Part shown: piece after piece, positions 53,832 to 63,276 of the stretch
How the letters are laid out: the number at the start of each line of letters is the position of its first letter
How positions within the stretch are numbered: the stretch's first letter is position 1
Assembly (NCBI RefSeq): GCF_017086405.1
Contig: NZ_CP070973.1
Location: 3,628,739 to 3,692,738 of the forward strand
Reading direction: 5' to 3'
Source: Mycobacterium gordonae
GTDB taxonomy: Bacteria; Actinomycetota; Actinomycetes; Mycobacteriales; Mycobacteriaceae
DNA length: 64,000 nt
Made by a program: the position numbers and the translations under genes
The notes under the pieces: generated by a model
What the model was told of the DNA's origin: nothing
Databases searched by the model: none
Seen by the model: only the letters and a program-made list of their open reading frames with translations

Positions 53832-55475
53832 ATGACTACCGACGCCGCGCCCGCCCAAGCCCTGCACGCCGGCCGACTCGTCGCCCGCCGGCTCAAGGCC
53901 AGCGGCATCGACACGCTTTTCACCCTGTCCGGCGGCCACCTGTTCTCGATCTACGACGGCTGCCGCGACGAGGGCGTCCGGCTCATAGACACCCGCCATG
54001 AGCAGACCGCGACGTTCGCCGCCGAGGGCTGGTCCAAGGTGACCCGGGTGCCTGGGGTGGCCGCCCTCACCGCCGGGCCCGGCATCACCAACGGCATGAG
54101 CGCGATGGCTGCCGCTCAACAGAATCAGTCGCCGCTGCTGGTGCTCGGCGGCCGGGCGCCGGCGTTGCGCTGGGGGATGGGCTCGCTGCAGGAGATCGAC
54201 CATGTGCCGTTCGTGGCGCCACTGGCCCGCTTTGCCGCCACCGCACAGTCGGCGCAGGACGCCGGCGCACTCGTCGACCAGGCGTTGCGGGCGTCGGTCG
54301 GTGCCCCCTCCGGGGTCGGATTCGTCGACTTTCCGATGGACCACGTGTTCTCGATGGCCGAGGATGACCGCAGCCCGGGCGCGCTGAGCACCTTGCCGAG
54401 CCCGCCCAGCGTCGACGCCGACGCGCTGGATCGGGCCGTCGACCTGCTGTCGCGGGCGCAACGGCCGGTGATCATGGCGGGCACCAACGTCTGGTGGGGG
54501 CACGGGGAAACCGCCCTGCTACGCCTCGCCGAACGATTGCGCGTCGCCGTGCTGATGAACGGGATGGCCCGCGGCATGGTGCCCGCCGACCACCCGCTGG
54601 CGTTCTCGCGGGCCCGTTCGAAGGCGTTGGGCGGAGCCGACGTTGCGCTGATCGTCGGAGTACCGATGGATTTCCGGCTCGGCTTCGGGGGAGTGTTCGG
54701 TGCCGACACGCAACTCATCGCCGTAGACCGCGCCCGGCCGGAGCGCGGACATCCGCGGCCGGTGGCCGCCGAACTGTATGGCGACCTGACCGAAATCCTT
54801 TCCGCGCTGGCGGGATCGGGCACCTCTGACCACCAGCAGTGGACCGACGGACTCCGGGCCGCCGAAACCTCCGCGCGCGAATCCGAGCTGGCCGAACTCG
54901 CCGACGACCGTATTCCGCTGCACCCGATGCGGGTGTACGCCGAATTGGCTCCGCTGCTGGACCGCGACGCCATCGTCGTCATCGATGCCGGTGACTTCGG
55001 GTCCTACGCCGGCCGGGTCATCGACAGCTACCAGCCGGGCTGCTGGTTGGACAGCGGCCCCTTCGGCTGTCTGGGCTCGGGTCCCGGCTATGCGCTGGCA
55101 GCCAAACTGGCCCGACCCGAACGGCAGGTCGTGCTGCTGCAGGGCGACGGCGCGTTCGGGTTCAGCGGCATGGAATGGGACACCCTGGTCCGGCACAACG
55201 TGCCGGTGGTGTCGGTGGTGGGCAACAACGGCATCTGGGGACTGGAGAAGCACCCGATGGAGGCGCTGTACGGCTATTCGGTGGTGGCCGAGCTGCGGCC
55301 CGGGACCCGGTACGACGAGCTGGCACGCGCGTTGGGCGGTCACGGCGAGTTGGTGTCGGCACCCGCTGAGCTTCGCCCGGCGCTGGAACGTGCCTTCGCC
55401 AGCGGGCTACCGGCGGTCGTCAACGTCCTCACCGACCCGAGCGTCGCCTACCCGCGCCGTTCGAACCTGGCCTGA
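53832..55475 (+). CDS. ilvG: Acetolactate-synthase-like TPP enzyme
   Basis: A 547-residue thiamine diphosphate enzyme, annotated in M. tuberculosis (Rv1820) as acetolactate synthase IlvG. The catalytic Glu is in DTRHEQTATFAAEG; the TPP motif GDGAFGFSG...NNGIWG spans about residues 437-467. Acetolactate synthase activity of IlvG is not firmly established, and no ilvN regulatory subunit is nearby. ATG 53832 matches the family start; ATG 53829 is equally possible. secA2 follows after 34 bases. Confidence 0.94.
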   Translation: MTTDAAPAQALHAGRLVARRLKASGIDTLFTLSGGHLFSIYDGCRDEGVRLIDTRHEQTATFAAEGWSKVTRVPGVAALTAGPGITNGMSAMAAAQQNQSPLLVLGGRAPALRWGMGSLQEIDHVPFVAPLARFAATAQSAQDAGALVDQALRASVGAPSGVGFVDFPMDHVFSMAEDDRSPGALSTLPSPPSVDADALDRAVDLLSRAQRPVIMAGTNVWWGHGETALLRLAERLRVAVLMNGMARGMVPADHPLAFSRARSKALGGADVALIVGVPMDFRLGFGGVFGADTQLIAVDRARPERGHPRPVAAELYGDLTEILSALAGSGTSDHQQWTDGLRAAETSARESELAELADDRIPLHPMRVYAELAPLLDRDAIVVIDAGDFGSYAGRVIDSYQPGCWLDSGPFGCLGSGPGYALAAKLARPERQVVLLQGDGAFGFSGMEWDTLVRHNVPVVSVVGNNGIWGLEKHPMEALYGYSVVAELRPGTRYDELARALGGHGELVSAPAELRPALERAFASGLPAVVNVLTDPSVAYPRRSNLA

Positions 55476-55509
55476 TCGGGCCTGACCGCAGTTCGCGTAC
55501 CGTTTAGCT

Positions 55510-57846
55510 GTGCCGAAGACCACCCGCTCCCAGCCCGGACGGCTGAGCAGCCGCTTCTGGCGCCTGCTCGGCGCCACAACGGAAAAGAACCGCAGCCGCT
55601 CGATGGCCGTGGTGACCGATGCCGAGGAGTACGAGAAGGAAGCCGCCGATCTCAGCGACGAGAAGCTGCGCAAGGCTGCGGGGCTGCTCAACCTGGACGA
55701 TCTTGCGGACTCCTCGGACATTCCGCAGTTTCTCGCTATCGCGCGCGAGGCGGCCGAGCGTGCGACGGGGCTGCGGCCGTTCGATGTCCAGTTGCTCGGG
55801 GCGCTGCGGATGCTGGCCGGCGACGTGATCGAAATGGCGACCGGTGAGGGCAAGACGTTGGCCGGGGCGATCGCGGCGGCGGGCTACGCGCTGGCCGGTC
55901 GCCACGTGCACGTCGTGACCATCAACGACTACCTGGCGCGCCGCGACGCGGAATGGATGGGACCGTTGATCGAGGCGATGGGACTGACCGTCGGCTGGAT
56001 CACCGCCGAGTCGACCAGTGCCGACCGCAGGGCGGCCTACGACTGCGACGTCACCTACGCCTCGGTCAACGAGATCGGCTTCGACGTGCTGCGCGACCAG
56101 CTGGTCACCGACGTCGACGACCTGGTGTCGCCCAATCCCGATGTCGCGTTGATCGACGAGGCGGACTCGGTGCTGGTCGACGAGGCGCTGGTGCCGCTGG
56201 TGCTCGCCGGCACCACCCACCGGGAGACTCCGCGGCTGGAGATCATCAAGCTGGTCGGCCAGCTCGTCCACCACAAGAACGCCGAGGACTACTACGCCAC
56301 CGACGCCGACAGCCGCAACGTCCACCTGACCGAAATGGGCGCCCGCAAGCTAGAGAAGGCGCTCGGCGGCATCGATCTGTACTCCGAGGAGCACGTCGGC
56401 ACCACGCTCACCGAGGTCAACGTCGCCCTGCACGCACACGTACTGCTGCAGCGCGACGTCCACTACATCGTGCGCGACGACGCGGTGCACCTGATCAACG
56501 CCTCCCGTGGCCGCATCGCCCAGCTGCAGCGCTGGCCGGACGGCCTGCAGGCCGCCGTCGAGGCGAAGGAGGGCATCGAGACCACCGAGACCGGCGAGGT
56601 CCTCGACACCATCACCGTCCAGGCACTGATCAACCGCTACACCACCGTTTGCGGCATGACCGGCACCGCGCTGGCCGCCGGTGAGCAGCTGCGCCAGTTC
56701 TACAAGCTCGGCGTGTCGCCGATTCCGCCGAACACCCCGAACATCCGTGAGGACGAGTCGGACCGCGTCTACATCACCGCCGCCGCCAAGAACGACGCGA
56801 TCGTCGAGCACATCGCCGACGTGCACGAGACCGGCCAGCCGGTCCTGGTCGGGACCCGCGACGTCGCAGAGTCCGAGGATCTCTACGAGCGGCTGACCCG
56901 CCGCAGCGTGCCCGCAGTACTGCTCAACGCCAAGAACGACGCCGAAGAGGCCCAGGTGATCGCCGAAGCCGGGACCTATGGCTCGGTCACGGTATCCACC
57001 CAGATGGCCGGGCGCGGCACCGACATCCGCCTGGGCGGGTCCGACGAATCCGACCACGACCGCGTTGCCGAGCTGGGTGGGTTGCATGTGGTCGGCACCG
57101 GCCGACACCACACCGAGCGTCTGGACAATCAGCTGCGCGGCCGAGCGGGACGCCAGGGCGACCCAGGTTCGTCGGTGTTCTTTTCAAGTTGGGAAGACGA
57201 CGTGGTGGCGGCCAATCTTGACAGCAACAAGCTGCCCACCGAAACCGACGAGGACGGCCGCATCCTCAGCCCGAAGACCAATACTCTGCTCGACCATGCG
57301 CAACGGGTCGCCGAGGGCCGGCTGCTCGACGTGCACGCGAACACCTGGCGTTACAACCAGCTCATCGCCCAGCAGCGCGCCATCATCGTCGATCGGCGAA
57401 ACACTCTGCTGCGCACGCCAACTGCGCGTGAGGAGCTGGAGGAACTGGCGCCCAAGCGGTACAAGGAGCTGCGCGAAGAGGTCTCCGAGGAACGGTTGGA
57501 GAAGATCTGCCGCCTGATCATGCTCTACCACCTCGACCGCGGCTGGGCCGACCACCTGGCCTACCTGGCCGACATCCGCGAGAGCATCCATTTGCGCGCC
57601 CTAGGGCGGCAGAATCCGCTCGACGAGTTCCACCGGATGGCGGTGGACGCGTTCGCATCGCTGGCTGCCGACGCCATCGAGGCCGCTCAACAGACCTTCG
57701 AGACGGCGAACATCCTCGAGGACGAGCAGGGCCTGGATCTGTCCAAGCTGGCCCGCCCCACGTCCACGTGGACGTACATGGTCAACGACAACCCGTTGTC
57801 CGACGACACGCTTTCCACCCTGAGCCTGCCCGGCGTCTTCCGCTGA
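55510..57846 (+). CDS. secA2: Accessory preprotein translocase ATPase SecA2
   Basis: A 778-residue second SecA of mycobacteria, exporting a special set of proteins with SecYEG. Walker A MATGEGKT (about residue 110), DEAD box LIDEAD (about 214), second ATPase lobe TQMAGRGTDI and LRGRAGRQGDPGSS. It lacks the C-terminal zinc region of SecA1, as expected. GTG 55510 gives the family N-terminus PKTTRSQPGRLSSRFWRLLG. Orthologue of Rv1821. Confidence 0.97.
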   Translation: MPKTTRSQPGRLSSRFWRLLGATTEKNRSRSMAVVTDAEEYEKEAADLSDEKLRKAAGLLNLDDLADSSDIPQFLAIAREAAERATGLRPFDVQLLGALRMLAGDVIEMATGEGKTLAGAIAAAGYALAGRHVHVVTINDYLARRDAEWMGPLIEAMGLTVGWITAESTSADRRAAYDCDVTYASVNEIGFDVLRDQLVTDVDDLVSPNPDVALIDEADSVLVDEALVPLVLAGTTHRETPRLEIIKLVGQLVHHKNAEDYYATDADSRNVHLTEMGARKLEKALGGIDLYSEEHVGTTLTEVNVALHAHVLLQRDVHYIVRDDAVHLINASRGRIAQLQRWPDGLQAAVEAKEGIETTETGEVLDTITVQALINRYTTVCGMTGTALAAGEQLRQFYKLGVSPIPPNTPNIREDESDRVYITAAAKNDAIVEHIADVHETGQPVLVGTRDVAESEDLYERLTRRSVPAVLLNAKNDAEEAQVIAEAGTYGSVTVSTQMAGRGTDIRLGGSDESDHDRVAELGGLHVVGTGRHHTERLDNQLRGRAGRQGDPGSSVFFSSWEDDVVAANLDSNKLPTETDEDGRILSPKTNTLLDHAQRVAEGRLLDVHANTWRYNQLIAQQRAIIVDRRNTLLRTPTAREELEELAPKRYKELREEVSEERLEKICRLIMLYHLDRGWADHLAYLADIRESIHLRALGRQNPLDEFHRMAVDAFASLAADAIEAAQQTFETANILEDEQGLDLSKLARPTSTWTYMVNDNPLSDDTLSTLSLPGVFR

Positions 57847-57851
57847 GTCCT

Positions 57852-57870
57852 CGGTCCGCCGTGCGGACCG
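57852..57870 (+). terminator. Hairpin after secA2
   Basis: Perfect 8-base arms CGGTCCGC and GCGGACCG around a 3-base loop, six bases after the secA2 stop and 28 bases before pgsA2. No T-run. It may terminate or pause the secA2 transcript. Confidence 0.6.
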
Positions 57871-57898
57871 CATCGTCACCGGGCTAATGTCACGGCAC

Positions 57899-58489
57899 AT
57901 GGAGCCAGTGCTCGCGCAGAACCGGGTACTGACGGTGCCCAATGTGCTGAGCGTCGTCCGACTCGTGCTCATCCCCGTCTTCGTCTATCTGATGCTGGTC
58001 ACGCACACCCACAGCTGGGCGGTGGCGATCCTGATGTTCAGTGGGGTTTCGGACTGGGCGGACGGCAAGATCGCCCGGCTGCTCGACCAGCAGTCGCGGC
58101 TGGGCATGCTGCTCGATCCGGCCGTCGACCGGCTCTACATGGTGACCGTGCCGATCGTGTTCGCGATCAGCGGCATCGCCCCATGGTGGTTTGTGCTGAC
58201 CCTGCTGGCTCGCGACGCGGCGCTGGCCGGGACGCTGCCGCTGTTGTGGAGCCGCGGCCTGTCGGCGCTGCCTGTCACATATGTGGGTAAGGCCGCGACG
58301 TTCGCGCTGATGTCCGGGTTCCCGTTGGTCCTGCTGGGACAGTGGCACGCGCTGTGGAGCCGCGTCGTGCTGGCGTGCGGCTGGGCGTTTCTGGGCTGGG
58401 GCCTGTACATGTACCTCTGGGCATTCGTGCTCTACATCGTCCAGATGGCCTTGGTGATGCGCCGGATGCCGAAGGTCAAGCATGCCTGA
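57899..58489 (+). CDS. pgsA2: CDP-alcohol phosphatidyltransferase PgsA2
   Basis: A 196-residue membrane enzyme of phospholipid synthesis with about five helices. The family signature D-x2-DG-x2-AR-x8-G-x3-D-x3-D is complete in DWADGKIARLLDQQSRLGML followed by LDPAVDRL. Annotated as a phosphatidylglycerophosphate or cardiolipin synthase in M. tuberculosis (Rv1822); the exact acceptor is uncertain. ATG 57899 matches that start; ATG-containing codons four residues upstream are possible. It overlaps the next gene by eight bases. Confidence 0.93.
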   Translation: MEPVLAQNRVLTVPNVLSVVRLVLIPVFVYLMLVTHTHSWAVAILMFSGVSDWADGKIARLLDQQSRLGMLLDPAVDRLYMVTVPIVFAISGIAPWWFVLTLLARDAALAGTLPLLWSRGLSALPVTYVGKAATFALMSGFPLVLLGQWHALWSRVVLACGWAFLGWGLYMYLWAFVLYIVQMALVMRRMPKVKHA

Positions 58490-59405
58490 CCCGGATCGGC
58501 TGCTCGGAGGTTACGACCCCAACGCCGGCTACGGCACTCATGCCGCGCGGCCCCAACGGATTCCGCTGCCCTCGCTGTTGCGCGCGCTGCTGTCCGAGCA
58601 TCTCGACCCCGGCTACGCCGCGGCGGCCGCCGAACGCCGCCGCCGCGGCGAACCCGACAGCCGTCGCGACCGCGCGTTCGGCTGGCTGTGGCAGGCGCTG
58701 GCCGCGACCCTGGTGGCAGCCGTGTTCGCAGCCGCGGTCGCCCAGGCCCGCTCAGTCGCGCCCGGAGTGCGCTCGGCGCAGCAGCTGCTGGCCACCAATG
58801 TTCGCCTGACGCAGGCAACGGCCACCCGGTTGGCCAAGCAGCGCAGTGCGCTGGCGGCGGAGGTCAACCAGGTGCAGCGCCTCGCCCTGGCCGACGACGC
58901 CGAGGGCCAACGGCTGCTCAACGGTTTGGACGCGCTGAGTCTGGCGGCGGCCAGCACGCCGGTGACAGGCCCCGGCTTGACCGTGACCGTGACCGACCCC
59001 GGTGCCGGGCCCAACCTTTCCGATGCGTCCAAGCAGCGGGTCAGCGGCAGCCAGCAGATCATCCTCGACCGCGACCTGCAACTGGTCGTGAATTCGCTGT
59101 GGGCCAGTGGGGCGGAGGCCATTTCGGTCGACGGCGCCCGGATCGGCCCCAACGTCACGATCCGGCAGGCGGGTGGCGCGATTCTGGTCGACAACAACCC
59201 GACCACCAGTCCCTACACCATCCTGGCGGTCGGTCCGCCGAACGCAATGCGAGACACCTTTGACCGCAGTCCCGGCTTGCGTCGGCTTAGGCTGCTGGAA
59301 AGCTCCTACGGGGTAGGGGTCAACGTGGACCTCGGCGACGGTCTGGCTCTGCCCGCCGGAGCGATCCGGGACATCAAGTTCGCCAAAGAGATTGGGCCCA
59401 AGTGA
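58482..59405 (+). CDS. DUF881 membrane-anchored protein (Rv1823-like)
   Basis: 307 residues: a cytosolic tail, one membrane helix (about 68-88, LWQALAATLVAAVFAAAVAQ), a coiled-coil-like stretch (SAQQLLATNVRLTQATATRL) and an extracytoplasmic DUF881 domain with VTGPGLTVTVTDPG and SGAEAISVDGARI. DUF881 proteins occur in pairs around a small basic membrane protein in Actinobacteria and Firmicutes, as here; function unknown. Overlapping stops and starts link it to pgsA2 and the next gene. Confidence 0.93.
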   Translation: MPDPDRLLGGYDPNAGYGTHAARPQRIPLPSLLRALLSEHLDPGYAAAAAERRRRGEPDSRRDRAFGWLWQALAATLVAAVFAAAVAQARSVAPGVRSAQQLLATNVRLTQATATRLAKQRSALAAEVNQVQRLALADDAEGQRLLNGLDALSLAAASTPVTGPGLTVTVTDPGAGPNLSDASKQRVSGSQQIILDRDLQLVVNSLWASGAEAISVDGARIGPNVTIRQAGGAILVDNNPTTSPYTILAVGPPNAMRDTFDRSPGLRRLRLLESSYGVGVNVDLGDGLALPAGAIRDIKFAKEIGPK

Positions 59406-59734
59406 TCGGTATCGCCGCGCTCGTCATCGGCATCGTGCTGGGGCTGGTGTTCCATCCGAGCGTGCCGGAGGTCATCCAGCCGTATCTGCCGATCGCGGTG
59501 GTCGCCGCGCTGGACGCGGTATTCGGCGGGCTGCGCGCCTATCTGGAACGCATCTTCGACCCGAAGGTGTTCGTCGTGTCGTTTGTCTTCAACGTTCTGG
59601 TAGCGGCTTTGATCGTCTACGTCGGCGACCAACTGGGCGTCGGGACCCAGCTGTCGACGGCGATCATCGTCGTACTCGGTATCCGGATCTTCGGCAATGC
59701 GGCCGCACTGCGACGCCGGCTGTTCGGAGCGTGA
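59402..59734 (+). CDS. Small basic membrane protein, DUF1290 (Rv1824-like)
   Basis: 110 residues, three hydrophobic helices and the DUF1290 pattern FGGLRAYLERIFDPKVFVVS. GTG 59402 overlaps the stop of the preceding DUF881 gene, and its stop overlaps the next. The family stands between DUF881 genes in many Gram-positive genomes, suggesting a three-protein membrane complex; this is inference from context. Confidence 0.93.
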   Translation: MIGIAALVIGIVLGLVFHPSVPEVIQPYLPIAVVAALDAVFGGLRAYLERIFDPKVFVVSFVFNVLVAALIVYVGDQLGVGTQLSTAIIVVLGIRIFGNAAALRRRLFGA

Positions 59735-60555
59735 CGGACATGTCCGAGACGCCGAACGGCCCCAACGACAAGCCCACCCAGCACGGCCGTCATGAGCTGC
59801 CGGGCGACCGTCCGCGCGCCGAGATCGTGCGCCGAACCGGGCTGCGGGCCATGGTGACCGGCGGGAGATCCCGGTTGGTGTTCGGCACTCTGGCGGTGCT
59901 GTTGTGCCTGGTCTTGGGTATCGCGATCGTTACTCAGGTCCGGCAGAACGAGTCCGGCGATTCGCTGGATAACGCCCGTCCCGCGGACTTGCTGGTCTTG
60001 CTGGACTCGTTGCGTCAGCGTGAGGCGACGCTGAGCACCGAGGTGGCCGACCTGCAGAACACCCTCAACACATTGCAGGCCTCGGGAAACACCGATCAGG
60101 CCGCCATCGAAAGCGCGCAGGCAAGATTGGCCGCGTTGTCCATCTTGGCCGGCGCCGTGGGCGCGACCGGCCCGGGTGTCACGGTGAAGATCGACGACCC
60201 CGGGCCCGGAGTGGCACCCGAAGTGATGCTCGACATCATCAACGAGTTGCGGGCGGCGGGCGCCGAAGCGATCCAGATCAACGACACCCGCCAGTCCGTG
60301 CGAGTCGGCGTCGACACCTGGGTCACCGGTTCGGCGGGTGCCCTCACCATCGACAGTAAGGCGTTCTCCCCGCCGTATTCCCTTCTGGCGATTGGCGATC
60401 CGCCCACCCTGGCGGCGGCCATGAACATTCCAGGTGGGGCAGAGGACAGCGTCAAGCGAGTGGGCGGACGCATGTCGGTGCAGCAGGCCGACCGCGTTGA
60501 AGTGGCCACCTTGCGACAACCAAAACCGCACCAATACGCTCAGCCCGGCAAGTGA
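59731..60555 (+). CDS. DUF881 membrane-anchored protein (Rv1825-like)
   Basis: 274 residues. One membrane helix (about 50-68, LVFGTLAVLLCLVLGIAIV), a coiled coil (LLVLLDSLRQREATLSTEVA) and a DUF881 domain with GPGVTVKIDDPGPGV and AGAEAIQINDTRQ. GTG 59731 keeps the GTGA overlap seen throughout this operon; ATG 59740 is the alternative. The M. tuberculosis orthologue has been linked to peptidoglycan or cell envelope roles only by context as far as I know. Confidence 0.92.
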   Translation: MTDMSETPNGPNDKPTQHGRHELPGDRPRAEIVRRTGLRAMVTGGRSRLVFGTLAVLLCLVLGIAIVTQVRQNESGDSLDNARPADLLVLLDSLRQREATLSTEVADLQNTLNTLQASGNTDQAAIESAQARLAALSILAGAVGATGPGVTVKIDDPGPGVAPEVMLDIINELRAAGAEAIQINDTRQSVRVGVDTWVTGSAGALTIDSKAFSPPYSLLAIGDPPTLAAAMNIPGGAEDSVKRVGGRMSVQQADRVEVATLRQPKPHQYAQPGK

Positions 60556-60580
60556 ACCACCCGACCAGAACAGGATCACC

Positions 60581-60985
60581 GTGACCGATATCCCGTCCGA
60601 TCTGCACTACACCACCGAGCACGAATGGGTTCGCCGCAGCGCAGAAGACACCATCCGGGTAGGGATCACCGATTTCGCTCAGTCGGCGCTTGGTGACGTC
60701 GTCTTCGTCCAGTTGCCCGACGTGGGCGCCGAGCTCAGGGCCGGCGATTCGTTCGGCGAGGTGGAATCGACGAAATCGGTCTCGGACCTCTACGCGCCGA
60801 TATCGGGCAAGGTGTCGGCGGTCAACGGCGACCTGGAGAGCACGCCGCAGTTGTTGAATTCCGACCCCTACGGCGAAGGCTGGCTGGTGGAACTCCAGGT
60901 CGACGGCGCCGACGTCGGCGCACTCGATGCCGCGATCGCCGAACTGCTCGACGCGGAGGCGTACCGCGGCACGCTCACCGAATGA
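60581..60985 (+). CDS. gcvH: Glycine cleavage system H protein
   Basis: A 134-residue lipoyl carrier that shuttles the aminomethyl group among the P, T and L proteins of the glycine cleavage system. The lipoyl Lys is Lys65 in GEVESTKSVSDLYAP. HYTTEHEWVR and NSDPYGEGWLV are typical. GTG 60581 follows AGGATCACC. The P protein gene gcvB should begin just beyond the right edge, behind the riboswitch at 63939; gcvH here has no such element. Orthologue of Rv1826. Confidence 0.97.
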   Translation: MTDIPSDLHYTTEHEWVRRSAEDTIRVGITDFAQSALGDVVFVQLPDVGAELRAGDSFGEVESTKSVSDLYAPISGKVSAVNGDLESTPQLLNSDPYGEGWLVELQVDGADVGALDAAIAELLDAEAYRGTLTE

Positions 60986-61243
60986 CAGTTGCTAAGGTCC
61001 CGAAAGCGTTGCGTGGCAGGATGCGGGACCGGTCGGGGGATTCGGTACAGATCTAGGAGAAGCCGGGATGTCGGGCTTAGGATCCTGCAGGGGTCGGCAC
61101 ACTGCCGACTCGTGCGCGGTACGGTCAAGACATCGGTTATTTCAAGCAGTGAACAGCAGCGCAGTGCAGGCGGTAGATCCGAGTGGGCGACCGGCCAAAC
61201 GGCCCGGTCAGATAACGCCACAGCGGCCAGTGAGGAGCAGCGG

Positions 61244-61714
61244 GTGACGGACATGGATAACGACCAGAGTGACGAAGTCACCGTGGAGACGACCTCGGTC
61301 TTCCGCGCCGACTTCCTCAACGAACTGGACGCGCCCGCGCAGTCGGGTAGCGAGAGTTCGGTGTCCGGGGTGGAGGGACTCCCGGCGGGCTCGGCGTTGC
61401 TGGTCGTCAAACGCGGACCCAACGCCGGTTCACGCTTCTTGCTGGACCAGGCCATCACGTCCGCCGGTCGGCACCCCGACAGCGACATCTTCCTCGACGA
61501 CGTCACGGTGAGCCGCCGGCACGCCGAATTCCGTTTGGAAGGCGGCGAGTTCAACGTCGTCGACGTCGGCAGCCTAAACGGCACGTACGTCAATCGCGAG
61601 CCGGTGGATTCCGCCGTGCTGGCCAACGGGGACGAGGTCCAGATCGGGAAGTTCCGCCTGGTATTTCTGACCGGCCCCAAGGGTGACGACGACGGGGGAT
61701 CCGGGGGCCAGTGA
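61244..61714 (+). CDS. garA: FHA-domain metabolic regulator GarA
   Basis: 156 residues. Controls the TCA cycle/glutamate branch by binding 2-oxoglutarate dehydrogenase, glutamate dehydrogenase and glutamate synthase; switched off by PknB/PknG phosphorylation. The phosphorylation motif VETTSVF holds Thr16 and Thr17 (Thr21/22 in M. tuberculosis). The FHA domain (about 50-140) has SAGRHPDSDIFLDDVTVSRR and GSLNGTYVN. GTG 61244 follows GAGGAG. The 258 bases upstream hold no gene. The stop overlaps the next start. Orthologue of Rv1827. Confidence 0.97.
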   Translation: MTDMDNDQSDEVTVETTSVFRADFLNELDAPAQSGSESSVSGVEGLPAGSALLVVKRGPNAGSRFLLDQAITSAGRHPDSDIFLDDVTVSRRHAEFRLEGGEFNVVDVGSLNGTYVNREPVDSAVLANGDEVQIGKFRLVFLTGPKGDDDGGSGGQ

Positions 61715-62457
61715 CCGCGCCCGATAGCCCTGCGCTCGCCGGGATGTCGATCGGGGCGGTCCTGGACTTGCTGCGACCCGACTTTCCCGACGTCACGATC
61801 TCCAAGATCCGTTTCCTGGAGGCCGAAGGGCTGGTGACGCCACAGCGCGCGGCGTCGGGTTATCGGAGGTTCACCGCATACGACTGCGCGCGCTTGCGGT
61901 TCATCCTCACCGCCCAGCGGGACCACTATCTGCCTCTGAAGGTGATCAGGGCTCAGCTGGACGCCTTGCCCGATGGAGAACTGCCGGCCATCGGATCGCC
62001 TTACGGCGTACCGCGATTGGTGTCGGTGGCCGACAGCGCCGGACCCGAGGCGGGCCCGGCCGACCCCGCCGCTGTGGCACCCACTCGCATCCGCCTCAGC
62101 CGCGAAGACCTGCTCGAGCGTTCCGGAGTGGACGACGGGCTGCTGACCGCCCTGCTGAAAGCCGGCGTCATCACCACCGGGCCGGGCGGCTTTTTCGACG
62201 AACACGCCGTGGTGATTCTTCAGTGTGCGCGGGCGCTGGCCGATTACGGGGTCGAGCCCAGACATCTGCGGGCATTCCGGTCTGCGGCCGATCGGCAATC
62301 GGATCTGATCGCCCAGATCGCCGGGCCACTGGTCAAGGCTGACAAAGCCGGCGCACGTGACCGTGCCGACGACCTGGCTCGGGAGGTCGCCGCGCTGGCA
62401 ATCACATTGCACACCTCACTGATCAAGTCCGCCGTTCGCGACGTACTGCACCGCTGA
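61711..62457 (+). CDS. MerR-type transcriptional regulator (Rv1828-like)
   Basis: 248 residues with an N-terminal winged HTH: SIGAVLDLLRPDFPDVTISK, then IRFLEAEGLVTPQRAASGYR and RFTAYDCARLRFI, the MerR pattern. The C-terminal part has a separate helical domain (RIRLSREDLLERSGVDDGLL). No metal-binding Cys of classical MerR sensors, so the signal is unknown. GTG 61711 overlaps the garA stop; both are conserved together across Actinobacteria. Confidence 0.93.
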   Translation: MTAPDSPALAGMSIGAVLDLLRPDFPDVTISKIRFLEAEGLVTPQRAASGYRRFTAYDCARLRFILTAQRDHYLPLKVIRAQLDALPDGELPAIGSPYGVPRLVSVADSAGPEAGPADPAAVAPTRIRLSREDLLERSGVDDGLLTALLKAGVITTGPGGFFDEHAVVILQCARALADYGVEPRHLRAFRSAADRQSDLIAQIAGPLVKADKAGARDRADDLAREVAALAITLHTSLIKSAVRDVLHR

Positions 62458-62529
62458 GGACTAGACTTTCCTCGACAGCGGGTATTCGGCGAATCGAGTC
62501 CAAGCAGCGCGCGCGGAGGGCAGACACAG

Positions 62530-63024
62530 ATGGGTGAAGTTCGTGTTGTCGGCATTCGTGTCGAGCAGCCCCAGAACCAGCCGGTGCTGCTGCTGCGCGA
62601 GGCAAATGGTGACCGCTACCTGCCGATCTGGATCGGGCAGTCGGAGGCTGCGGCGATCGCGCTGGAGCAACAGGGGGTGGAGCCACCCCGCCCGCTCACC
62701 CATGACCTGATCAGGGATCTCATTGCGGCGCTTGGCCATTCGCTCAAAGAGGTGCGTATTGTGGATTTGCAGGAAGGCACCTTCTACGCCGACCTGATCT
62801 TCGACCGCGACATCAAGGTGTCGGCCCGGCCGTCGGACTCGGTGGCGATCGCCCTGCGCGTCGGTGTGCCTATTTACGTCGAGGAGGCAGTCCTCGCCCA
62901 GGCCGGTCTGTTAATTCCCGACGAGGGCGACGAGGAGGCCGGCAGCGCCGTCCGCGAGGACGAGGTGGAGAAGTTCAAGGAGTTTCTCGACAGCGTCTCC
63001 CCGGACGACTTCAAGGCGACCTGA
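62530..63024 (+). CDS. Bifunctional nuclease (BFN) domain protein (Rv1829-like)
   Basis: 164 residues of the DUF151/BFN family. GEVRVVGIRVEQPQNQPVLL and LPIWIGQSEAAAIALEQQGV are the signature, followed by ARPSDSVAIALRVGVPIYVE and an acidic tail. The fold is known from plant and Thermotoga nucleases, but activity of the mycobacterial protein is untested to my knowledge. It stands between two MerR-type genes in a conserved order. ATG 62530 is preceded by GGAGGG at somewhat long spacing. Confidence 0.93.
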   Translation: MGEVRVVGIRVEQPQNQPVLLLREANGDRYLPIWIGQSEAAAIALEQQGVEPPRPLTHDLIRDLIAALGHSLKEVRIVDLQEGTFYADLIFDRDIKVSARPSDSVAIALRVGVPIYVEEAVLAQAGLLIPDEGDEEAGSAVREDEVEKFKEFLDSVSPDDFKAT

Positions 63025-63276
63025 CCGGCACACCCGGTACCCACCGAACGTCACGGATGCATCTCATATCACACAACGGAATGTCGACACGCCTGGGAGA
63101 TATCGCTGACTCATCCGGACTGCAGCCATACTTTGGTGACGAGTTGATGATCGACCACAGCACAGCAGCCACCGGACAGCGTATGCTTTCTAACACTCGA
63201 ACCTGAGAGAACGTGGCTGTTGGGGCAGCCAGTGCCGCAGCTAGTGACAACAGCGCGATCGGCGAGAGGACGCACC